64,000 nt of DNA from CAVPCZ01 sp963702445. GTDB lineage: Bacteria; Bacteroidota; Ignavibacteria; UBA10030; UBA6906. Where the stretch lies: assembly GCA_963702445.1 (NCBI GenBank), contig CAVPCZ010000025.1, positions 62,001 to 126,000 on the forward strand. Reading direction: 5' to 3'. The position numbers and the translations under genes were made by a program. This document shows, piece after piece, positions 19,016-28,471 of the stretch (within the stretch, counting starts at the first letter, position 1; the number at the start of each line of letters is the position of its first letter). Below the pieces are notes generated by a model. It made no database searches. It saw only the letters and a list, made by a program, of their open reading frames with translations, and was not told the origin of the DNA.

Positions 19016-19065
19016 ACCTGCACCTCTGATGAAGTTGGGACATCCGGAATGGATGTCATCAGACA

Positions 19066-19081
19066 GTCAAGCAGTGTGCCA
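19066..19081 (-). promoter_or_regulatory. Possible sigma-54 promoter upstream of the DUF4382-like lipoprotein
   Basis: On the minus strand TGGCACA, 4 nt, TTGAC (19081-19066). The -24 box fits well and spacing is right, but the -12 box lacks the usual GC. Located about 50 bp before the gene start. A sigma-54 activator gene lies in the same redox block. Confidence 0.3.
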
Positions 19082-19257
19082 GTATTGGATATGCTGAAAA
19101 GCGAAGGGAAAGGGGGTAAACGGAAGGTTCAGAGTCTCAGGTGGGACTCTGGTGCCACACAGGGAAGCGGAACGCCCCTCACGACTGTGGCGGGAATGCC
19201 ACATGTGACGTGACGGAACGTGTGGCACAGGCACACCACACAGGTGCAGGGAGGAGG

Positions 19258-20715
19258 CTACGGCGAGGGCTCGGCGTGAATCGTCACCCGCCGGAGATGG
19301 GCAAAATGGTCGTACAGCTTCGTCTCCAGCTGGGAAATGACACGGTGCACTTCTTCAAGCGTGAGGGATCTGTCAAAAGAGCAGTTGATGGAAAGATTGT
19401 ACCGGTCACCGATATGGAAGAGCCGGACACTCGTGCAATCCACAATCCGTTTATCTCTCCCGACGAAGGCGGTGATCTCGGACCGGAGGTTCTCGTCGTC
19501 CGCGGCGGCATTGACCCGGTTTTCATCGGCACCACTCTCTTCCATGTGGATGGTCACATTGTCCACAGAAGAAAGTCCGGCACGGATGTCCCTTTCAATC
19601 TCGTCGGCGACGTCGTGCGCCTCTACCAGGCTCTTCCCCTCCACGTACTCGATGTCAAACTCCACATGATACCGGCCGTCCGCATTATGCACCTCCAGGT
19701 TGTGGGGGGAACGCAACCCTTTGCTGATGACGATCATGCGGATCTTGTCGGCAATTGTCTCATCGCTGCTTTCATACGGTTCGGCATGGACGACCACATC
19801 CATGTCGCGATGGTGAAGGTGAATGGCCTTTTCCACGTCGTCCATGATCGTATGCGCGAGCTGGAAGGGCGTGGTCCGCCGGATGGCAATGGTGGTATCG
19901 ACAAACACCTTGGCCCCTGACGGCCTGAGGCGGATGCTGCGCACCTCCGCAACGCCGTCCACTCCCCGGACGGCCTCCAGGACCTGTTCGTACAACCCTT
20001 CGGGAACCCTGTCCATCAACGCGTCGATCGTCCGGCGGCCAAGGCGGTAACTCACAAAGAGGACAAGCAGCGCCACCCCGATCGCCGCCGCGGCGTCAAC
20101 CCAGACATACCCGAACGCCACACAGACCAATCCCATCAGCACGACGAGCGAACTCCAGACATCGCTGGAAAAGTGGAGGGCATCCGCTTCCAGGGCCTGG
20201 CTCCCGTATTTCCGGGCAACGCGGCTGAGAGCCCGGGAACGGCTGATGTCCACCACGATGGCGATGGCGATGACGACAAAACTCCAGATGCTGGATTCGA
20301 CGTGTGCGCTTTTCGTTACCAGACGGTGCACCGCCTCCCAGATGATCCAGGCGCAGGTGATGACCAGGAGAAGCGTTTCGAGGAAAGCGGAGAGGTTTTC
20401 AATCTTCCCGTGCCCGTACTGATGATCCCGGTCGGGAGGGCGGTCGGCGACCCGCACCGCGACATACGTCATGAGCGCGGCCAGAAAATCCAGGCCCGAA
20501 TGCGCGGCCTCGGAGAGCAATCCCAGACTGTTCGTCTCCAGGCCGACCACCAGTTTGAGCCCCGTGATGAAGATTGCGGCAAAGACCGAGGTCAGCGCGA
20601 TACGCTTCTTTTCGCTCATGCCTTCGCCGGGTACGCGTGCACCGGGTGCCGCCGTCTGCCAGTCAGGGGCCGCCGGACGTTCTGCACGATGCGCGCGATT
20701 CCGCACCTTCGTCAT
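19258..20715 (-). CDS. Cation diffusion facilitator transporter with a long cytoplasmic tail
   Basis: CDF-family divalent metal/proton antiporter of the inner membrane. The start ATG 20715 overlaps the previous stop as ATGA. After about 32 basic residues come six membrane helices: SVFAAIFITGLKLVVGL, LSEAAHSGLDFLAALMTY (metal-site helix, H and D), DHQYGHGKIENLSA and others. The metal-site partner helix has ALEADALHFSSDVWSS. The cytoplasmic part (about 200 residues) holds more than one ferredoxin-like dimerisation repeat (DGVAEVRSIRLRPSG, SVDNVTIHMEESG, RRVTIHAEPSP), longer than usual. Metal not predictable. Confidence 0.9.
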   Translation of the reverse strand: MTKVRNRAHRAERPAAPDWQTAAPGARVPGEGMSEKKRIALTSVFAAIFITGLKLVVGLETNSLGLLSEAAHSGLDFLAALMTYVAVRVADRPPDRDHQYGHGKIENLSAFLETLLLVITCAWIIWEAVHRLVTKSAHVESSIWSFVVIAIAIVVDISRSRALSRVARKYGSQALEADALHFSSDVWSSLVVLMGLVCVAFGYVWVDAAAAIGVALLVLFVSYRLGRRTIDALMDRVPEGLYEQVLEAVRGVDGVAEVRSIRLRPSGAKVFVDTTIAIRRTTPFQLAHTIMDDVEKAIHLHHRDMDVVVHAEPYESSDETIADKIRMIVISKGLRSPHNLEVHNADGRYHVEFDIEYVEGKSLVEAHDVADEIERDIRAGLSSVDNVTIHMEESGADENRVNAAADDENLRSEITAFVGRDKRIVDCTSVRLFHIGDRYNLSINCSFDRSLTLEEVHRVISQLETKLYDHFAHLRRVTIHAEPSP

Positions 20716-21530
20716 TGCGGCGGACTCCAGGATCCACGATTCCACTTCACGAGTTCCATGGTCACCGATCCGAGCAGCACTTTCAGCTTGCCTTTCAGCG
20801 GAACGGCATACGGGTCGTCACTGAACCACCCTGTGAAATCCCCGGTCATCCCGAACACCCCCACCACCGAGGTGGTGCCCTCCATCTCAATCGCGCGCAC
20901 GGGATAGTCCACGGCGTCCAGATCCACGGTCGTTTGTTCACCCGGCAGGTAGAATGTCGTGCTGCCGAGTTTGCCGCGCAGTACCGTCGGCACCTGTACA
21001 GACTGAGAAGCGTGGATCAGCGTCCGCGGGTGGAATCCTATGGAAATGCCGTCCAAAAAGGAGGTCCCGTTCAACTCAATCGTATCCCGCGACTTGCGGT
21101 GATGAGGCGGCGTCTGCGGATCCTTCTGCCGAACCTCCTCAAGCGCGAGACGCTTGTTGGGCAGATCATAGATATAGTTCAATCCGGCCCACACTCCGTC
21201 TTCCTGCTTTTCCAGGGACCATGAACCGGAGGAATACAGCGACGAATCCATTCTGGAATAGTAAATGGAGTGCAAATCCACATAGGGGAGACCGTCATAC
21301 GAGTCGATCCAGGCCTGAACGGAAAAATCGGGTTTCGCTTTCAGCCGGACAACACCCAGTTTGATGAACGACCAGGTGACTTCATATGTCAATTCTTCTT
21401 CATCGGCCATAATGATTGAACCCGGTGTCGGCCCGGCGCTTCCGAGTGCATGGAGGGAAACCACCACAACGGCGCATACGATGCCGCCGCCAAGGAGCGC
21501 AGCCAGTAATCCAAGAATGTGTTTTTTCAC
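20712..21530 (-). CDS. DUF3108 domain-containing exported protein
   Basis: 272 residues, N-terminal signal helix (LGLLAALLGGGIVCAVVVVSL), then EELTYEVTWSFIKLGVVRLKAK, the typical first strands of DUF3108, and a long beta-rich body (YDLPNKRL, LDGISIGFHPRTL, GMTGDFTGWFSDDPYAVPLK). DUF3108 proteins are exported, of unknown role, and often near envelope genes. Its stop overlaps the CDF start by 4 bp, so the two are probably co-translated. Confidence 0.85.
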   Translation of the reverse strand: MKKHILGLLAALLGGGIVCAVVVVSLHALGSAGPTPGSIIMADEEELTYEVTWSFIKLGVVRLKAKPDFSVQAWIDSYDGLPYVDLHSIYYSRMDSSLYSSGSWSLEKQEDGVWAGLNYIYDLPNKRLALEEVRQKDPQTPPHHRKSRDTIELNGTSFLDGISIGFHPRTLIHASQSVQVPTVLRGKLGSTTFYLPGEQTTVDLDAVDYPVRAIEMEGTTSVVGVFGMTGDFTGWFSDDPYAVPLKGKLKVLLGSVTMELVKWNRGSWSPPQ

Positions 21531-21600
21531 TGATGTTCGGTGCAGGTAGTGAAACGGGTGTGCATGTCAGCAGATAATATACGAAGACTTTTGGGGAACT

Positions 21601-22039
21601 TCATCTCTGGTCGAGCTTGAACCGGAGCCGCAATGCACCCTCTTCGTGCGACCAGGAGATCAGCCGGAACCGGCCTATCTCCCGCGTCGAGCGGACGTGG
21701 GCACCTGCACAGGGACATGCGTCAACTGTTCCGATGCGCACGATCCGCACATTGGCGGCTGTTTCCCCGGGCAGGCGGGACAGATCAAACGTCGCAGACG
21801 CGGCTTCAACCCCCAGGAGTTCTTCGGAGACGGGAAGATCCCTGTCGATCACCTCATTGACACGGCGTTCCACTTCCCGGGCTTCTTCCTGAGTGAGCGT
21901 TCTGACGAAATGGTAGTCGGCCTTCGATTTCTTTTTCTCCAGGTGGGTGGTGAACGGCCGTGCCCATACCGAACATTGCGACAAGCGTGGCGGAGAGGAT
22001 GTGTTCGGCCGAGTGCATCCTCGGGTCGGTGTCTTTCAT
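21601..22039 (-). CDS. AlaX-type tRNA-editing domain protein (single-base frameshift)
   Basis: Free-standing second-additional-domain protein that deacylates mischarged tRNA(Ala). The N-terminal frame (ATG 22039) reads MKDTDPRMHSAEHILSATLV with the metal HxxxH motif. An extra base in GGCC (21956-21959) then shifts the frame; correcting it continues as THLEKKKSKADYHF and ends with ACPCAGAHVRST, which has the second metal pair CxxxH. The corrected length is about 145 residues, normal for a short AlaX. It begins 2 bp after the rtcB stop, so it is in the rtcB operon. Confidence 0.85.
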
Positions 22040-22041
22040 GT

Positions 22042-23475
22042 TCAGCCTTTCATCACTGCGAGAGGGATAAGCCTGGCGACTTTGCGTGCGATACCCGCCG
22101 CATGCACAACTTCCACCACACGGTGAACGTCCTTGTAGGCGCCGGGTTGTTCCTCCGTGAGACCGGACTTGCTCTGGCCGCGGACCAGAACACCCCGGCG
22201 TGCCATGTCGCGGAGGAGCGCTTCCGCCGAAGTGCCGGCTTTTGCACTGGTGCGGCTTTTCGCGCGTCCGGCACCATGGCATGCCGAGCCAAACGTCTCC
22301 TTCATGGCCCGCTCGGTGCCTACCAGAATGTACGAAGCGGTTCCCATGCTTCCCGGGATCAGCACCGGCTGACCGACATCCCGGAGATCCGGGGGCAGTG
22401 CCACATGCCCCTTCGGAAACGCGCGGGTTGCCCCTTTCCGGTGAACAAGCACGGTCTTGTGGGATCCGTCCACAAGATGATCCTCCCGTTTGGCAATATT
22501 GTGACAGACATCGTAGACCACCCGGAAACCGGCATCACCAATCACCTGCCGGAACACCTCCCGGACCCGGTGTGTCATCACCTGGCGGTTCGCGAAGGCG
22601 AAGTTGGCCGCCGCCGCCATGGCCGCCAGATACTGCTCCCCCTCCTTCGATCCAACAGGGACGCATGCAAGCTGGCGGTCCACCACCGAGATCCGGTGCC
22701 GCTTCATTCCATCGTGCATAAGATCCAGATAGTCGGTGCAGACCTGGTGACCGAGTCCGCGGGACCCGCTGTGAATCAGCACAACGATCTGATCCTGACG
22801 AACACCAAACGCAGCTGCGACGGGGCCGTCATAAACCTCCGATACGCACTGGATCTCGATGAAGTGATTCCCCGAACCCAGCGTTCCCAGTTGCGTGTGT
22901 CCCCGCTCTTTCGCCCGGACACTCACAAGACCGGGATCGGCGCCGGGCAGACACCCGGATTCCTCGATACGGGTCAGATCTTCCTCGCGCCCGTAGGCCC
23001 GGGACACCGCCCACCGGGCACCCTCGCGCAGAACCCCGTCCAGCTCTCTGTGTCCGAGGTCCAACGCCCCCTTTTTTCCCGTGCCGCAGGGAACATCGTG
23101 AAAAAGCCGGGAGAGCAGTGGCTCCAGTCTTTCACGCACATCGTCCGGATCGGCGTCCGCGGCAAGAAGGCGCACACCGCAGTTGATATCAAAACCCACA
23201 CCGCCGGCAGATACGACACCATCCTGGAGATCGGCGGCCGCAACACCCCCTATGCAAAACCCATATCCCTGGTGCGCATCCGGCATTGCCAGCGAGCGGC
23301 CCACCATGCCGGGGAGCGTGGCAACGTTGGCGATCTGTTCGCACGTGAGATCTGATTCAATGTGCCTGAGCAGTTCAGAATCCGCATAGACCATACCCTC
23401 AATCCGCATCCCCGACTTGTACGTCATGGGGAGGATATGGCGGTACGGGTCTACAGAACGGAAGGCGCCGGGCAT
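22042..23475 (-). CDS. rtcB: RNA-splicing ligase RtcB
   Basis: GTP- and Mn-dependent ligase joining RNA 2',3'-cyclic phosphate or 3'-phosphate ends to 5'-OH ends. 477 residues, start ATG 23475 after AGGA. Motifs: MPDAHQGYGFCIGGVAA, GGVGFDINCGVRLL (metal Asp and Cys), GTLGSGNHFIEIQ, LIHSGSRGLGHQV, YDVCHNIAKRED and HRKGATRAFPKGH, then the end SCHGAGRAKSRTSA, where the guanylylated His lies. All metal and catalytic residues seem present. Lies between archease and AlaX. Confidence 0.95.
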   Translation of the reverse strand: MPGAFRSVDPYRHILPMTYKSGMRIEGMVYADSELLRHIESDLTCEQIANVATLPGMVGRSLAMPDAHQGYGFCIGGVAAADLQDGVVSAGGVGFDINCGVRLLAADADPDDVRERLEPLLSRLFHDVPCGTGKKGALDLGHRELDGVLREGARWAVSRAYGREEDLTRIEESGCLPGADPGLVSVRAKERGHTQLGTLGSGNHFIEIQCVSEVYDGPVAAAFGVRQDQIVVLIHSGSRGLGHQVCTDYLDLMHDGMKRHRISVVDRQLACVPVGSKEGEQYLAAMAAAANFAFANRQVMTHRVREVFRQVIGDAGFRVVYDVCHNIAKREDHLVDGSHKTVLVHRKGATRAFPKGHVALPPDLRDVGQPVLIPGSMGTASYILVGTERAMKETFGSACHGAGRAKSRTSAKAGTSAEALLRDMARRGVLVRGQSKSGLTEEQPGAYKDVHRVVEVVHAAGIARKVARLIPLAVMKG

Positions 23476-23567
23476 GGGGATCCTGTCATCTGACAGAAGC
23501 AGTTCTTCTGTATATTAGTGCAAGATAGCCGGGCGGGAGATCACTCGCAAGTTTCTGTCTCGGGGAA

Positions 23568-23987
23568 CTAGATATCCAGATACACCCTCACCACACACTC
23601 ATCCGGGCCCTGGTCTATATGGAGGAGATGATACGTCACCGCCTTCACGTCCGTGCGTGCGGTGTGGCGCGACGGGGAGAATACCTCCCCGTACACGGTC
23701 GCTGTAAGCGATGCAGGAGCAGGGAGTTGGACTTCAAAGTGCGAGGCCGCAAATCCGCATCCGTCGAACAGGTACAGCACTTCGGAGAGCCAGCGCACGA
23801 GCAATTGTTCCGTGTCAGAGGCAGTGATGTCTATCCTTCGCGACTCCCGCTGAGCGACATGGGCGGGATCGAGTATCACGGACATCAGTCCTTCTGCCGC
23901 CTGGGCAAAGGCATCCGCCAGGGACGGCCCCCGCGCCTCGATGCCGACGTCCGCCGGGTGCTCGAGAATCCCATACCCCGGGTTCAT
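23568..23987 (-). CDS. Archease
   Basis: 139 residues beginning MNPGYGILEHPADVGIEARG, the signature 'E.HtaDvgiea' of archease, with LVRWLSEVLYLFDG in the middle and VKAVTYHLLHI near the end. Archease promotes guanylylation and multiple turnover of RtcB; the position directly upstream of rtcB (92 bp gap) is the usual arrangement. RBS GAGGCGGAACA before the ATG. Confidence 0.92.
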   Translation of the reverse strand: MNPGYGILEHPADVGIEARGPSLADAFAQAAEGLMSVILDPAHVAQRESRRIDITASDTEQLLVRWLSEVLYLFDGCGFAASHFEVQLPAPASLTATVYGEVFSPSRHTARTDVKAVTYHLLHIDQGPDECVVRVYLDI

Positions 23988-23996
23988 TGTTCCGCC

Positions 23997-24776
23997 TCAA
24001 GCCGTCGAATGAAGGGCAAGGATCACCAGATCCTTTGAAGTCTCTGGAATGTAGGGGTCCATGTTCACGCCACCATAGCACCTGACCTGCACAAACCCGG
24101 CCGCATGCAAAACTGTGACAAGTTCATCATCCATGATCGGATTCAAGTCCACACTCTCCGACACGGCCGCCGACTGACCCGTGAGATCCTCCCGCATGAT
24201 CGTGAACCGAATCCGTCCGGGGGGGTATTCATACGACCGGGTGTACCGCTTGCCGTTCACTTCTTTGACATTCACCAGAGTCTCGTGCGAAGCGAGGATC
24301 CTGCGGTAGTTCAACAGCTGGGCGAAGAGGATGCCTTCCGGCTTCAACACCGTGGCGAAGGAAACCATCGCTCCATGCAGTTCTTCAGGCGTCAGAATGT
24401 GCGCAAGAGTGTTGCCGAGCGACACCACCGCATCGACGGGTTTTTCGATCAGCCGGGGAAGGTCGGAAAATCCTGCCACAAGTGTGCGGAGGGTAAGGCC
24501 CATATCCTTTGCATGCCGGGCGAGGGAGTCAATCATGTTCGGGGAAATATCCACGGCCGTCACATCCACACCGAGCTGGGCCAGGAGAAGCGCATGGAAG
24601 CCCGTCCCGGTTCCCGCGTCAATGGCGGAGCGAATGTGCTGCCGCTCCACCAGGTCTTTGAAGAACGGCCGTTCCCGCTCGAACCGCTGCTCAAAACCGG
24701 TCATGGCATCATAGTCAGGAGACAACCGGTCGTAGAAGCCGATCACGGCCGTCCGTGCATCAGTCATTCGGACCAT
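23997..24776 (-). CDS. Class I SAM-dependent methyltransferase
   Basis: About 260 residues. AGTGTGFHALLLAQLG is the SAM-binding loop, VDVTAVDISPNMI the acidic ribose contact, and DAVVSLGNTLAHI motif II. It opens with YDRLSPDYDAMTGFEQRF, as in small-molecule or lipid methyltransferases. I chose ATG 24776 (AGGT upstream); ATG 24767 is also possible. Either start overlaps the end of the polyferredoxin gene. Substrate unknown; the link to archease 9 bp downstream may be only positional. Confidence 0.85.
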   Translation of the reverse strand: MVRMTDARTAVIGFYDRLSPDYDAMTGFEQRFERERPFFKDLVERQHIRSAIDAGTGTGFHALLLAQLGVDVTAVDISPNMIDSLARHAKDMGLTLRTLVAGFSDLPRLIEKPVDAVVSLGNTLAHILTPEELHGAMVSFATVLKPEGILFAQLLNYRRILASHETLVNVKEVNGKRYTRSYEYPPGRIRFTIMREDLTGQSAAVSESVDLNPIMDDELVTVLHAAGFVQVRCYGGVNMDPYIPETSKDLVILALHSTA

Positions 24777-25962
24777 ACTGCGGTACCTGTCCGCGGAAGT
24801 GTTGATACACCGGTGCATCAAGGGTCTGAAACCGCCGCTGGTATTCTTCACGGGTGATGCCGTTCTGCCAGAACCCGGTCAGCATCGCCATACCCGTGAC
24901 GGCCACAAAGAGCCCCGCCACGAGAGTCCCGTATACCCATGCGGGGACGGCCGGTCCACGCGTGCTCGTGCGCACATCCAGTGTTGCTTTTACGGGGCAT
25001 ACCGCCACGCACGCCATACAGCTGCTGCATTCATCGCTCCAGACGCGTTTTGCCTGATGGACCTTGATGGACGCGGGACAGGCCTTCGTGCATAACTCGC
25101 AGTCCACACATGTCTCCGTGTTGCGCGTGATCTTGAGCGGACTCAGCCAACCCGTGATCCCCAGCAAGGCCCCGTACGGGCAGAGGAATCTGCACCAGAA
25201 GTTCTTTATCACCACCGACAGAAGAACCAGGACGAGAATCGTGCCGAGTGCGAAGGTGGAGATCTGCGCGAAGAAGAGGTACATCTTCACGTCCGCCATC
25301 TTGTTATACGGGCTGTAGATGAACTCCCGCAGGGCATCGACGTCCATATTCCAGATGGACCAGACAAAGAAGACCAGCAACAGATATTTCAGGGACCGGA
25401 GAGGATAATCCAGCCAGCGGGGAAGCGTGAACGTGCGCCCGAACAGTCGTTGGCCCAGCATCCAGAGGGATTCACTGAGCGTCCCCACGGGACAGAGCCA
25501 GCTGCAGAAGGCTTTCTTCAGAGCCACGCTCACCAGAACAATCCCGAGCAGTATGACGAAACCGGAGGGGTGGATGCTGTTGAGTATTCCCGTATGGAGC
25601 CAGTATTTCAAACTGATCAACGCACTGATCGGCAGGAAGCCCTCCACTCCGGGCGGCCGGGGGAAAAACGTCTCCTGGCCGCCGGACATCCCCCACCGCA
25701 TGAAGAGGGAGAACTCGATCCCGATCCAGATACACAGAAGCACGAACGCAGCCTGGACGGCCGAACGCTGAAACTGCGAATCCTCTTTGAGACGCCACAC
25801 AACACGTTTGAACCAGTGACGCTCACCCGCGAAATCGGGCTGCCTGCGCCTGAGTTCCGGTGCTATCTTTTTCACACGCATTCTCCCGGCCCGGATATGC
25901 GGAGGCGACTGATGGACCGGTGTTGCCGTTCTTTCAGGTACAACCTCGTCATGCAACCGCAT
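24760..25962 (-). CDS. Membrane 4Fe-4S polyferredoxin (NapH/CcoG/NosR-like)
   Basis: About 401 residues. The start ATG 25962 has GGGAGGAACG directly upstream. There are about five membrane helices, with paired cysteines at the membrane face, AFCSWLCPVGTL and FWCRFLCPYGAL, as in NapH/NosR/CcoG, followed by two 4Fe-4S clusters: TCVDCELCTKACPASI and ECSSCMACVAVCPVKAT. A last helix (VYGTLVAGLFVAVTGMAML) precedes a short tail. It would pass electrons across or along the inner membrane; partner unknown. Lies just downstream of an Rrf2 regulator, which likely controls it. Confidence 0.88.
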   Translation of the reverse strand: MRLHDEVVPERTATPVHQSPPHIRAGRMRVKKIAPELRRRQPDFAGERHWFKRVVWRLKEDSQFQRSAVQAAFVLLCIWIGIEFSLFMRWGMSGGQETFFPRPPGVEGFLPISALISLKYWLHTGILNSIHPSGFVILLGIVLVSVALKKAFCSWLCPVGTLSESLWMLGQRLFGRTFTLPRWLDYPLRSLKYLLLVFFVWSIWNMDVDALREFIYSPYNKMADVKMYLFFAQISTFALGTILVLVLLSVVIKNFWCRFLCPYGALLGITGWLSPLKITRNTETCVDCELCTKACPASIKVHQAKRVWSDECSSCMACVAVCPVKATLDVRTSTRGPAVPAWVYGTLVAGLFVAVTGMAMLTGFWQNGITREEYQRRFQTLDAPVYQHFRGQVPQYGPND

Positions 25963-26048
25963 CGTTCCTCCCGTGTACCGATCGCGTTCCCTCAACACCC
26001 CCGGCATCGCATGCAGCACTTCATCCTCGCATACATGCCGGAGTCCGT

Positions 26049-26483
26049 CTACTTCCTGAGATACTCCGGCTTCTTCATCTCCTTCGCCATCTGCCCGATG
26101 TTCCTGACCTGGAGCATCGTGGTGATTCGCTCCCGTACTCCTGACCAGGTTTCGTGCACGGCGCAGGGATTCTTCCCCGAGCAATCCGGAAACCCCATGA
26201 CACAGTTTTGCGAAAACCCCGCTCCATCAATCGCTTCAACGATCTGAAAAAGGGTGATCTCCTCCGCCGGCATCGCGAGCGCAAACCCCCCGTGCGGTCC
26301 TTTCACCGAGGTAAGAAAGCCTTTGCGGGTCAGTCCCTGAAGGATCTTCCCCAGAAAATGATACGGGATGTCGAGCCGTTTGGCGAGATCCTTGATGGAG
26401 ATCCTCTCCCCCTCTTTTTTCAGGGCAAGGTACACCACCGCCTGGAGTGCATACTCACATTGACGCGAGAAGATAAGGCTCAT
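26049..26483 (-). CDS. Rrf2-family transcriptional regulator with three cysteines
   Basis: 144 residues. Winged helix at the N-terminus (MSLIFSRQCEYALQAVVYLA, ISIKDLAKRLDIPYHFLGKI, KGPHGGFAL). Three cysteines, Cys94, Cys101 and Cys107, in NCVMGFPDCSGKNPCAVHETW, in the region that binds a 2Fe-2S or 4Fe-4S cluster in IscR and NsrR. It probably senses NO, oxygen or Fe-S status. A dyad overlapping its own promoter suggests autoregulation, and the polyferredoxin gene starts 86 bp downstream. Confidence 0.92.
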   Translation of the reverse strand: MSLIFSRQCEYALQAVVYLALKKEGERISIKDLAKRLDIPYHFLGKILQGLTRKGFLTSVKGPHGGFALAMPAEEITLFQIVEAIDGAGFSQNCVMGFPDCSGKNPCAVHETWSGVRERITTMLQVRNIGQMAKEMKKPEYLRK

Positions 26484-26490
26484 GGTATTA

Positions 26491-26536
26491 TCAGATTGAT
26501 TAGTCTGAATATAAGGAACACCGGGGCAAGAATCAA
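26491..26536 (-). promoter_or_regulatory. Rrf2 promoter with candidate operator
   Basis: Minus strand: TTGATT (26536-26531), 17-nt spacer, TATATT (26513-26508). Directly downstream is an inverted repeat TCAGA-8 nt-TCTGA (26491-26495 and 26504-26508) that would cover the transcription start, as expected for an autoregulatory Rrf2 site. The remaining gap, 26537-26741, shows nothing I can name. Confidence 0.6.
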
Positions 26537-26741
26537 ACCCGAAAGCGAAATCACCGCCACGCTCTCTACATCATGTAACCCATACGGGACCTATCAACCG
26601 GCAAAGGGACGCTCACCGGATACTCTGCGGGCAGCAGACTCTCCGTTGCTGTAAAGGCCCATAATATACTCCATATCAACGACTTGGAGCAGAGCGCTCC
26701 CGCTCCTCACCGGACTGGATCAGAAATGGTCTTGCCTGGCG

Positions 26742-28403
26742 CTATCGCATCACGACCATGCTCCGGCTCGCCGCAATTCCTCCCGCCTTCAAACGATAGA
26801 AGTAGACCCCGCTCGCCCTGTCGCCCATATCCACCTGCACACGATGCGTGCCGGACGGAAACTCCCCGGTGGCCAGAACGGCGACCTCCCGTCCCAGAAT
26901 ATCGAAGAGGCGCAGGTCCACTTTCGTCCGCGCGGAAACGGAGAACTCAATCGTTGTCGAGGGATTGAACGGATTGGGAAAGTTCTGCTCCAGCCGGAAG
27001 ACTCCCGGAAGTCCGGCGGTTACCGTCCCGACAGGGGTGAACGCCGGATCAAACGAGAGCAGCCGGACGGCATCAACGCAGACATAGCTTCCGCTCCCGG
27101 TCGCATTGGAAACGATCACCGCTTCGGCGGTATCCCCGGTAAACGTGTAGGTTCCGATCTTCACCCATCGCGAACCATTCAGGGTCTGGTCCACACGAAC
27201 CGTGTCCGTGCCGGAATTCCGTTTCACCATTATCGGCGTGGAAGTCGAACGGTTGCTCGATGCCACCCACCAGGCGTACAGCTCGTACCGGGCCTCTCGC
27301 GGCACCCGCGGCTTGAACAGGGCATACCTGTCGCCCGTTCCGACCGGTGCCAGCTGGGCCTTTGTGCTCCCCCACCATGTGGGATTCGCAGACTCAAACC
27401 ACCCTCCCCCCAGAAGAGCGCACGAAGCCGAATCGCCCGTATCAATGATCCGTTCGAATACCGGCAGCTTGGAACCCTGAAGCGAGTCCGCATACACCGC
27501 CGCAAATATGGTGGGCACTTCCCGGCTTTCGCTGGGAACGTCAACATACTGATATCCCGCACCCGACTTTGCGGCCATTTGCGTTGATCCTCCGCCGTCG
27601 AGATTCATGGCCTCCACGCACCCGAGCGTGATCATGATCTGGGCGAGATCAGGGAGTGTCACGCCCGACGTGCCTGCCTGCCTCCCATCGGCTGCCAGCA
27701 ATATCACATGATTCGCCGCCGTGAAACCGACAGCCGTCCGGGGATTCGCGCTTTCCCCGTCCACCCCGGAACCGAAGAACACTTCTTCATCATAGGTGTA
27801 CCGCAGCACTCCCCCCTTCACCAGTGCCGGCCCGCCCCCGATGCCCGCAAGCAGGCTGTCGTAGCGAGTGCCTTCCCCTTTCGTTGGTGCGGGAGCCGGG
27901 GCCGTCGGTGTGTTCGGCGTGGGGGCCCCGTAGCGGTAGATGTCGGCGGTCGTGGCGCCGAAATGGTAGATCCAGTGAATCGCCGGCTTCCGCGCGGTAC
28001 TCAATCCGAAAAAGCTGCGCGTGATGTTGTACACGCCGGATGTCCTCGTGACGGCGGCGATATTCTGCGCCATCACCTCGCCGGGATACACCACCGCGGA
28101 GTATGACGTCGAACCGCCGAAGTATCCCCCGTTCACGCCCGCCAGACCTCCAACGCGCTGCAGGAAGGGGAGAAGCGTCTCTTTGCCTCCGGCCGCGGTG
28201 GAGATGTACGGTCGGACCGCGAGAAGGGGATTGTTCAGGTCGACGTCGATGTAGAAGAGTTTTTGCAGCGGTGTCGCCCTCGTGCCGCTGTATATCCGGA
28301 TACCGGCCGGCAGCTCATAGGACGACGTGTTTTCCGTCCAGGTGATTGTCTGGGCGGAGAGGGTCGCGGAGAGGACAAGTAGGGGGGCGAGGAGGATCTT
28401 CAT
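26742..28403 (-). CDS. Secreted phosphodiester glycosidase (NAGPA-like) with golvesin-like domain and T9SS tag
   Basis: 553 residues. Signal peptide (LLAPLLVLSATLSAQ). Residues about 20-300 form a phosphodiester glycosidase (NAGPA/DUF2233) domain: AGVNGGYFGGSTSYSAVVYPG, RTAVGFTAANHVILLAADGRQ and CVEAMNLDGGGSTQMA are its hallmark blocks. A golvesin-like beta-sandwich follows (YELYAWWVASSNRSTSTPI, WVKIGTYTFTG, VCVDAVRLLSF). The last 80 residues are the type IX tag, EQNFPNPFNPSTTIEF to SRSMVVMR. It should be secreted to the surface, acting on phosphodiester-linked sugars. Confidence 0.9.
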   Translation of the reverse strand: MKILLAPLLVLSATLSAQTITWTENTSSYELPAGIRIYSGTRATPLQKLFYIDVDLNNPLLAVRPYISTAAGGKETLLPFLQRVGGLAGVNGGYFGGSTSYSAVVYPGEVMAQNIAAVTRTSGVYNITRSFFGLSTARKPAIHWIYHFGATTADIYRYGAPTPNTPTAPAPAPTKGEGTRYDSLLAGIGGGPALVKGGVLRYTYDEEVFFGSGVDGESANPRTAVGFTAANHVILLAADGRQAGTSGVTLPDLAQIMITLGCVEAMNLDGGGSTQMAAKSGAGYQYVDVPSESREVPTIFAAVYADSLQGSKLPVFERIIDTGDSASCALLGGGWFESANPTWWGSTKAQLAPVGTGDRYALFKPRVPREARYELYAWWVASSNRSTSTPIMVKRNSGTDTVRVDQTLNGSRWVKIGTYTFTGDTAEAVIVSNATGSGSYVCVDAVRLLSFDPAFTPVGTVTAGLPGVFRLEQNFPNPFNPSTTIEFSVSARTKVDLRLFDILGREVAVLATGEFPSGTHRVQVDMGDRASGVYFYRLKAGGIAASRSMVVMR

Positions 28404-28471
28404 GGCGGCATCTGCAGATATGGATGATGTTCACCTGTACACTCCACACAGCACCGGGGAGCATGCAGGGG

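Noticed and set aside
21646..23355. Plus-strand frame (569 codons) opposite rtcB
   Set aside because: Shadow of RtcB; no recognisable domain.
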